From contig JBJTTJ010000221.1 in the NCBI GenBank assembly GCA_046080125.1, positions 1 through 64,000 of the forward strand: a stretch of 64,000 nt of DNA. Reading direction: 5' to 3'. The notes beneath the pieces are model-generated. The model did no database searches, was not told the DNA's origin, and saw only the letters and a list, made by a program, of their open reading frames with translations. Numbering within the stretch: position 1 is the stretch's first letter; each line of letters begins with the position of its first letter. Source of the stretch: Cuspidothrix sp046080125 (GTDB lineage Bacteria > Cyanobacteriota > Cyanobacteriia > Cyanobacteriales > Nostocaceae). Below are positions 58,773 through 64,000 of the stretch, one piece after another. The translations under genes were made by a program, and so were the position numbers.

Positions 58773-58863
58773 AAGAGTTTGGTGGCTACATACTGGACAA
58801 TCATTCCGGAAAATACTAGCCGATGTCAGAAAAGATATGTAAGTATTTCTGGGTCAGTAGATC

Positions 58864-60615
58864 ATGAACAAGCAAATGATCGGCACAATCTTACAAGATC
58901 GTTACCAAATAGTTCAACCACTCAGTACGGGCGTGTTTGAACAAACATATATCTCTATTGACATATGTCATCCAGATAAACCTAGATATGTTATTAAACA
59001 ACTCAAAGTTAATAACTATCAATCCACATCCCATTTTGACTACCTGCGATTGCGATTTTTAACAGAAACAGAAACTCTCCAAAATTTAGGTCGTCATTCA
59101 CAAATCCCCAAATTGATAGCTTGTTTTGAACAAGATGAACAATTTTATTTAGTACAGGAATTTATTCCCGGCGAATCTTTAGCTGCTGAATTACCTAAAG
59201 AACCCGAAAGTCCGAGTAAATGGAGTCAATCTGATGTTATTAAATTCCTAGAAGATGCCCTATGTATTCTTGATTTCGTCCACTCTCAAGGCTTTATTCA
59301 TTGCGATATTCAACCAGAAAATTTAATTAGACGGGCAATAGATGGCAAATTAGTATTAATTGATTTTGGCTCAATTCAACCCATAGATTTTAGTTTAAAA
59401 ACCGAATTATCCATAGATCAAGTTCCTGTCAACTCCTTGGGTTACATTCCCCCAGAACAATTTATTGGCCAAACCCAGATCAATAGTGATCTCTATTCCT
59501 TGGGTATAATTGCTATTCAAGCTATTACAGGATTATCGCCCCTCCAATTGGAAATTAATTCGGACACCAATGAAATTATTTGGTGTGATGATGACACACC
59601 TATTAATGATTATTTAGTTGCTTTCCTCAGTCAGATGATCCGTTATAAATACCAAGAACGGTTTCAATCAGCCCACGAAGCCCTATGGGTACTCAAAAAC
59701 ATACAATGGGAAACTCAGCCAACGGAAATACCAACCACAGAGACTCCACTATATAAAAATATTGAATCCACAACAGAGGAATCACAACCACTACTGGCGG
59801 GAATGCGATTAGGTTTATTAATTAATTCCGTGCTAGTTGGCTTGGGAGTATATTCTTTATTTAATAATTCTCAAGCTTATTCATCAACACAAACCCTATA
59901 TAAAGCTATAGAAAACTATCAATTGGGTGATTTAAAACAAGCCATTAATTTAGCCCAATCTATCCCCATTCATAGTAATGTTTATCCAGAAGCCCAGGCC
60001 TCCATTGAAGAATGGCAAAAGCAATGGGACAAAGATTCACAACATTATTTTTTAGCTGAACAAGCTTTAAAAGAACATCGTTGGACAGACGTATTATATC
60101 ATGCGCCTCAAGTTCCAGGTAATTCCTATTGGCAAGCAAAAATCCAACCCTTACTTGAGAAAGCAAAATTCAATGTAGAGAAACAAACACAGGATTTGTT
60201 AACTAAAGCCTATGCTAAAGCAGAAGAAAGGGATTTTACCACAGCGTTATATTACCTCAAGCAAATACCTGAAGAAACTTCCGCAGGTGCAATCATTAAA
60301 CAAAAATTATCTGAATACAATCAGAAACAGCAAATTAGATCAAGATACTATTTATATCAAGCATATAATCAAGCATCCAGGGGTGACTTTTTTACCGCCA
60401 TTGAACTTCTAAAAAAAGTCCCCCAAGATAGTCCGATTTATCCCCAAGCCAAAATAAAAATCGCAGAATATTCCCAAAAAATTCGTCTACGTAATCAACA
60501 ACAACAATTAGCTATCCTCAAACCATTCGTCATATCCACCGCAAAAACCACTATTAAAAATCGGGGATATTTGCAAGCAGATGATTATTTACAAGAAGTA
60601 AATATTAAACACTAA
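58864..60615 (+). CDS. Serine/threonine protein kinase-like protein with altered catalytic motifs
   Basis: A 583-residue protein. The N-terminal kinase domain (about 8-275) starts with DRYQIVQPLSTGVFEQTYIS, where the glycine-rich loop lacks two of its three glycines. The ATP lysine is Lys45 (YVIKQLK). The catalytic loop reads HCDIQPENLI (146-155): Asp148 and Asn153 are kept, but the usual Lys two residues after the Asp is Gln150. DFGS (167-170) is intact. A single membrane helix (MRLGLLINSVLVGLGVYSLF) is followed by about 260 residues of TPR-like helical repeats (for example LTKAYAKAEERDFTTALYYL), presumably extracytoplasmic. It resembles the Pkn2-type kinases of cyanobacteria. Activity is uncertain. 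There is no substrate gene nearby. Confidence 0.8.
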   Translation: MNKQMIGTILQDRYQIVQPLSTGVFEQTYISIDICHPDKPRYVIKQLKVNNYQSTSHFDYLRLRFLTETETLQNLGRHSQIPKLIACFEQDEQFYLVQEFIPGESLAAELPKEPESPSKWSQSDVIKFLEDALCILDFVHSQGFIHCDIQPENLIRRAIDGKLVLIDFGSIQPIDFSLKTELSIDQVPVNSLGYIPPEQFIGQTQINSDLYSLGIIAIQAITGLSPLQLEINSDTNEIIWCDDDTPINDYLVAFLSQMIRYKYQERFQSAHEALWVLKNIQWETQPTEIPTTETPLYKNIESTTEESQPLLAGMRLGLLINSVLVGLGVYSLFNNSQAYSSTQTLYKAIENYQLGDLKQAINLAQSIPIHSNVYPEAQASIEEWQKQWDKDSQHYFLAEQALKEHRWTDVLYHAPQVPGNSYWQAKIQPLLEKAKFNVEKQTQDLLTKAYAKAEERDFTTALYYLKQIPEETSAGAIIKQKLSEYNQKQQIRSRYYLYQAYNQASRGDFFTAIELLKKVPQDSPIYPQAKIKIAEYSQKIRLRNQQQQLAILKPFVISTAKTTIKNRGYLQADDYLQEVNIKH

Positions 60616-60626
60616 ATTATACCTAA

Positions 60627-60676
60627 ACTTACGCAAAAAAGACGCAAAGCAGGGGTAATTCATGAATTATCCCTAC
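60627..60676. repeat. ACTTACGCAA motif plus AATTCATGAATT palindrome
   Basis: ACTTACGCAA (60627-60636) then the palindrome with arms AGGGGTAATT / AATTATCCCT around CATG and a CTACG end. This is the same arrangement as at 8845-8908, and lies 12 bases past the kinase stop codon. Confidence 0.8.
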
Positions 60677-60726
60677 GCAAAAACTTAGATATTGAGTATA
60701 ATAAGTGCAGAAACGCCAAAAATATT

Positions 60727-61230
60727 ATGAAACAGTTAGCCATTCCCTGTTTATTTTTCCGCAGTGGCACATCTTGATAAAACCGGCTATGAAACCAAGG
60801 TGGAACTGGATGCAGATAAAGCCTTTTTAGACCGAATTGCCAAAATTCGCCGGATTGCTGGTGAACGGATGGGACTGGGTGATGTTACAAATAGTGTTCT
60901 AAATTTGCAATTATCGCACCCCCACGTTATGGAGGAAATGTTACATCCCGTTATTTTGTACCCGATACTTGTCATAGCGCTCATGCAGTGACTGGGGCAA
61001 TTTGTGTTGGTTGCTGTAGTCTTTTGAAAGGTTCGGTTGCTGATGGTATTGCTACTTCCACAGGTTCTGGAAATGAAATTGTCATTATTGAGCACCCTTC
61101 GGGTAAAGTTAAGGTTTCTTTAGTTACAAGCACTCACGATTCTACGATGATTGTTGAAAGTGCAGGTATTGTGAGAACTGTGCATCTGATTTTATCAGGA
61201 AATGTCTATGTGTTTAGTCGCTTAAATTAG
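60727..61230 (+). pseudogene. PrpF-family isomerase pseudogene (internal deletion and frameshift)
   Basis: Remains of a PrpF/methylaconitate-isomerase-like gene. The true N-terminus MKQLAIPCLFFRSGTS begins at 60727 and then meets a stop. In another frame from about 60765 comes the middle part AHLDKTGYETKVELDADKAF with LDRIAKIRRIAGERMGLGDV. After a further frame change near 60930-60950 comes the C-terminal part FVPDTCHSAHAVTGAICVG with VIIEHPSGKVKVSL. The family is around 350-390 residues; roughly the first half between GTS and LDKTGYE is missing. It cannot make a working enzyme. The amino-acid permease follows by 22 bases. Confidence 0.7.
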
Positions 61231-61252
61231 ATCAATTGCCAAGGGAATAAAT

Positions 61253-62569
61253 ATGTTAAGTGAAGATTCTCCAAAGCAACTTAAACGAGAGTTAGGTTGG
61301 CTAAGTGCAGCTATCATGGGTTTAGCATCAGTGATTGGAGCAGGTATTTTTGTTAGTATCGGCATTGCTGCGGGCATATCTGGTTCAGCTGCGATCGCCG
61401 CTCTAATTGTAGCTGGATTATTGGCCGCTTGCAATAGTCTCAATTATGCTCAACTGGCTGTTAATCATCCTGTTAGTGGTGGCATCTATGAATATGGTTA
61501 TAAATACTTAACCCCCTGGTTGGGTTTTACTGGAGGTTGGATCTATCTTTTAAGTAAAACTGCCGTAGCTGCAACGGCTGCTTTGGGATTTTCTGGCTAT
61601 CTTTTAAATAATATCGCCATGACCGATGCTGGTATTTTAGTACCTGTGGCGGAAACGGCTGTTTTTTTGATCACCTTGATTGTTTTGGGAGGGATGGGAA
61701 GTTCTAAGGTATCAACTATTGTAGCTGTTTCTATCACCATCTTTTCTCTATTTTGTTTAATTATTGTTGGCTTCTTTTTTTGCTTTTCTCATGGGTTCGA
61801 GAAGTTTACGTTTTCAGGAGCAAATTCTCATGATTGGACAATTAATTTTCTTCAGTCCGTGGCTTTGATGTTTGTTTCTTATAATGGCGCCGCCCGTATT
61901 TCTATGGTAGGTGAAGAAATTGTAGATCCTCAAAATAGTATCCCTAAAGCGATTACTTTCACCATAGTTGCTACCATGGTACTTTATGTCTCCGTTGCAG
62001 TTATCGGTTTAGGATCAATTGGGGCGGAGGCTTTTGCTGAAGCAACTAGATTGAATGCCGCACCTTTAAAAGCAGTAGCTGACAGTTTTGATATTCCCAT
62101 AGTATCTAACTTATTAGCTGTTGGGGCAATGACTTCTATGTTGAGTATCCTATTGACTACTATTTTGGGAGTATCTCGGTTACTGTTAGCAATGGGACGA
62201 CGTGGAGATATGCCTAATTTCTTGACAAAGTTGAATAGTGCGGGGACAACACCTGATTTAGCTGTGATAGCTGTAGGTATTGCGATCGCTTTTCTAGTTT
62301 TTATCGGTGATGTCAAAGTTACTTGGTCTTTCGGTACATTTGGGGCTTTATACCGAAGTGCTATTGTTAGTTTAGCTGCATTACAAATAAGTGATCAAGA
62401 AAGATTGTATCCAAAATGGATCTCTTGGTTATCTTTTTCGACTTCCATCTTACTGGCTTTTTGCATTGAATGGTACTACTGGTTAATTGGTTTAGGATTA
62501 ATTGGTGTTGGTCTGATCTGGCATTTTACATTTCGTCACGTTAATTCTACCCCTCTGGAGGATACTTAG
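61253..62569 (+). CDS. APC family amino acid permease
   Basis: A 438-residue polytopic carrier of the amino acid-polyamine-organocation superfamily. The first helix holds the substrate/Na-site consensus GLASVIGAGIFVSIGIAAGI. The helix 3 region (NHPVSGGIYEYGYKYL) and the helix 6-like SVALMFVSYNGAARISMVGEEIV follow, with about twelve helices in total. Members exchange or import amino acids or polyamines; the substrate is unknown. It is close behind the PrpF remnant, so the two may once have been one metabolic unit. Confidence 0.87.
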   Translation: MLSEDSPKQLKRELGWLSAAIMGLASVIGAGIFVSIGIAAGISGSAAIAALIVAGLLAACNSLNYAQLAVNHPVSGGIYEYGYKYLTPWLGFTGGWIYLLSKTAVAATAALGFSGYLLNNIAMTDAGILVPVAETAVFLITLIVLGGMGSSKVSTIVAVSITIFSLFCLIIVGFFFCFSHGFEKFTFSGANSHDWTINFLQSVALMFVSYNGAARISMVGEEIVDPQNSIPKAITFTIVATMVLYVSVAVIGLGSIGAEAFAEATRLNAAPLKAVADSFDIPIVSNLLAVGAMTSMLSILLTTILGVSRLLLAMGRRGDMPNFLTKLNSAGTTPDLAVIAVGIAIAFLVFIGDVKVTWSFGTFGALYRSAIVSLAALQISDQERLYPKWISWLSFSTSILLAFCIEWYYWLIGLGLIGVGLIWHFTFRHVNSTPLEDT

Positions 62570-62701
62570 GGTTTGCATCAAAAAGTCTGTTCCCGGAGTT
62601 AAAGATAGAGCTTCAAAAGCGTGCATTTTGATCTGACGGATAGTAAAATTTGCCTTGACCAGATAGTTGAAACTGTTCCCAGTTAAGAGTTAAGTGCTTT
62701 G

Positions 62702-62747
62702 GTAGTGAGGACTTGAGTCCTCAAATGAGGAATTTATTCCTCACTAC
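62702..62747. repeat. GTAGTGAGG...CCTCACTAC cruciform repeat
   Basis: Outer arms GTAGTGAGG (62702-62710) and CCTCACTAC (62739-62747). Inside are two smaller hairpins, GAGGACTTGAGTCCTC and TGAGGAATTTATTCCTCA. The whole is a three-way-junction-like fold and is related to 21017-21050. Confidence 0.75.
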
Positions 62748-62796
62748 AAACTTTGAATTATTCAGTCCGTTCTACTTATAGCGACTGCTATATATT

Positions 62797-62826
62797 AAAT
62801 ACCCGATCCATAAATCGGGTATTTTA
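62797..62826. terminator. Bidirectional terminator between the permease gene and pilQ
   Basis: Perfect 11-base stem AAATACCCGAT / ATCGGGTATTT with a six-base loop, giving an A-run on one side and T-run on the other. It lies between two convergent genes (stops at 62569 and 62849) and can serve both. Confidence 0.8.
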
Positions 62827-62848
62827 GAAAACAATCATCAGGAAATAA

Positions 62849-64000
62849 CTACCGAGGTTGAGCTTTGAAACCACGACGTTCTAACATTTGCCGTACTTGG
62901 GGACTAGGATTGTAGTTATAACCATAGGCAGAACGCTCGGAATCATCCATAATTTGGGGTGTGACTAACACAATTACCTCTCTGCGTTCATTCTGTCTAT
63001 TGGTCTTTCTAAATAGCGCACCAATTAGAGGAATATCACCCAAGATTGGTAATTTAGATACAGTTGTTCGATCTTGATCTTGAATAATACCAGAAAGAAT
63101 CAGCGTTTGACCGTCTCGCAGACGAATTGTACCGGAAGTAACGGCACGAGTAGAAACTAAAATGATTTGTCCGCTACCTGTATCTGCTGTACCCGCAGGA
63201 GATTTAACCTGGGGAGCAACTTGTAGAGAAACAAAACCATTATCGTCAATTCTATCCACTACAACAGCAAGCTTAAGCCCTACAGGTTCTTTTGTTATTC
63301 TTCTCTCTTCCCTAGAGCCTCCAGGAGTGTCAGTTATAGTTCTTGTTATATCTCCTATAACGTCCTGTATTAGTTGTACGTCAGCAGTTTGGCCTTCTTG
63401 TACAATTAGAGTTGGATCTGTCAAAATCTTGGCATTGCCACTTTGTACTTGAGCTTGCAAACTCGCAAGCAAGCGCTTAGGGAATTGGTATAGAGAAGGT
63501 AGTGCTGATGTGGCTGTACCTAGAGTTCCTGGTGTTGTAGTTGTTGCTATAGTTGGATTTCCTCCTGTTGTAGACGGGGTGATTGTTGTAGTACTGATAT
63601 TAGGTGTTCCTCTGGTAAAATCGGTAAATCCAGCTTGGAAAGGATTTTGTGAAACTCCGGCTCTACGATTAAAAAATGATTCAGCACTACCTGGTGTTTC
63701 AGTCACAAAAGAACGACCAGTGGTGTTGTCAGTAAATACAGTTCTGTTACCTGTTCCAGTTCCTGGAATACTAGTGGTGTTATTCAAATCCAAAAATGTA
63801 TTAGCACCGGCATAGGGATTTGGAGTAACAGGTGTACCACCACTCAAATTGTTTGCCACTTCACTTCCTATAGCTGGTCGAGAACCACCAAAATTGAAAG
63901 TTGCAGCACCACCATCACTGGTAAAATAGTTATTACCAAGACCAAAAGAAAAACTAGAATTGGACTCTTGAATACCCAAAAGGTTAACATCAATAATCTT
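62849..64000 (-). CDS. pilQ: Type IV pilus secretin PilQ (C-terminal part, runs off the window)
   Basis: The last 384 codons of an outer-membrane secretin. The reading frame stays open to the window edge (KIIDVNLLGIQES), so the gene is partial at its 5' end. The secretin signature is present: VGLKLAVVVDRIDDNGFVSL, then TVSKLPILGDIPLIGALFRK and EVIVLVTPQIMDD. A long Gly/Thr/Pro-rich insert (about residues 25-160 here, for example STTTITPSTTGGNPTIATTT) interrupts the secretin domain, as in cyanobacterial PilQ. It forms the gated pore for type IV pili used in motility and DNA uptake. The usual pilMNO genes would lie beyond the window edge. Confidence 0.88.
   Translation of the reverse strand, partial: KIIDVNLLGIQESNSSFSFGLGNNYFTSDGGAATFNFGGSRPAIGSEVANNLSGGTPVTPNPYAGANTFLDLNNTTSIPGTGTGNRTVFTDNTTGRSFVTETPGSAESFFNRRAGVSQNPFQAGFTDFTRGTPNISTTTITPSTTGGNPTIATTTTPGTLGTATSALPSLYQFPKRLLASLQAQVQSGNAKILTDPTLIVQEGQTADVQLIQDVIGDITRTITDTPGGSREERRITKEPVGLKLAVVVDRIDDNGFVSLQVAPQVKSPAGTADTGSGQIILVSTRAVTSGTIRLRDGQTLILSGIIQDQDRTTVSKLPILGDIPLIGALFRKTNRQNERREVIVLVTPQIMDDSERSAYGYNYNPSPQVRQMLERRGFKAQPR

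Noticed and set aside
60764..61230. Two separate small genes after the kinase
   Set aside because: Together with MKQLAIPCLFFRSGTS at 60727 they are pieces of one PrpF-like gene in different frames.

Overview
The window is chromosomal DNA of a cyanobacterium, most likely a filamentous Nostocales member (Anabaena/Nostoc/Dolichospermum type). The evidence is the gene set: psaE, light-dependent protochlorophyllide reductase, Mg-protoporphyrin methyltransferase, crtD and zds, a high-light-inducible protein, a PucC-type carrier and several cyanobacteria-only DUF families. The DNA is AT-rich, with about thirty copies by eye of the HIP1 octamer GCGATCGC. Heptamer tandem repeats (STRRs) of the kind known from heterocystous genomes are also present. 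No rRNA, tRNA, intact transposase, CRISPR array or prophage was found.

Layout. 0-13 kb: crtD, a rare lipase-GTPase fusion, mutM, psaE, a fibrillin, DUF3134, mraY with a clear terminator, an OmpR-type regulator, a MoeB-rhodanese and an OprB-type porin. 13-24 kb: a MurG/arabinokinase-like glycosyltransferase, a cyst(e)ine lyase-like PLP enzyme, an orphan oligopeptide-type permease, DUF1361, a stand-alone A-T-TE synthetase and pgi. 23-32 kb: livM-livG, a DUF697 GTPase, tlyA, cysA, por and gatA. 32-39 kb is an accessory island. It holds a decayed filamentous-haemagglutinin-type exoprotein gene joined tail to tail to a three-gene minus-strand operon: sigma-like protein, DUF1822 protein, CHAT-CHASE2 membrane protein. 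40-48 kb: a parvulin, gloA, clpB, an internally deleted cation-efflux gene, an HLIP, an MFS carrier, a TPR protein and a SufA/IscA protein. 48-59 kb: zds with its usual SRPBCC and PucC-like neighbours, an inositol-phosphatase-family enzyme, DUF751-rbfA, DUF4327, chlM, DUF937 and a second DUF697 GTPase. 59-64 kb: a kinase with altered catalytic motifs, a PrpF pseudogene, an amino-acid permease and the 3' part of pilQ running off the window.

Most genes are housekeeping or photosynthetic and stand alone or in pairs. The best candidate for an undescribed system is the 33.7-39.2 kb operon. It puts a caspase-like CHAT domain, a membrane-bound CHASE2 sensor, DUF1822 and a sigma-70-like protein in one transcription unit. 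This suggests a signal-gated protease controlling transcription, but that is inference.

The intergenic space is full of small palindromic and MITE-like repeats. At least six families recur: GTAG...CTAC palindromes with different cores, ACTTACGCAA-ended elements, AAGTAAGTGG-ended elements, ATATAGCATTT-ended elements, CCCGACTTC hairpins and GTAGTGAGG cruciforms. Several sit exactly at stop codons. Two genes show clean internal deletions (the cation-efflux gene and PrpF), which points to active genome erosion.
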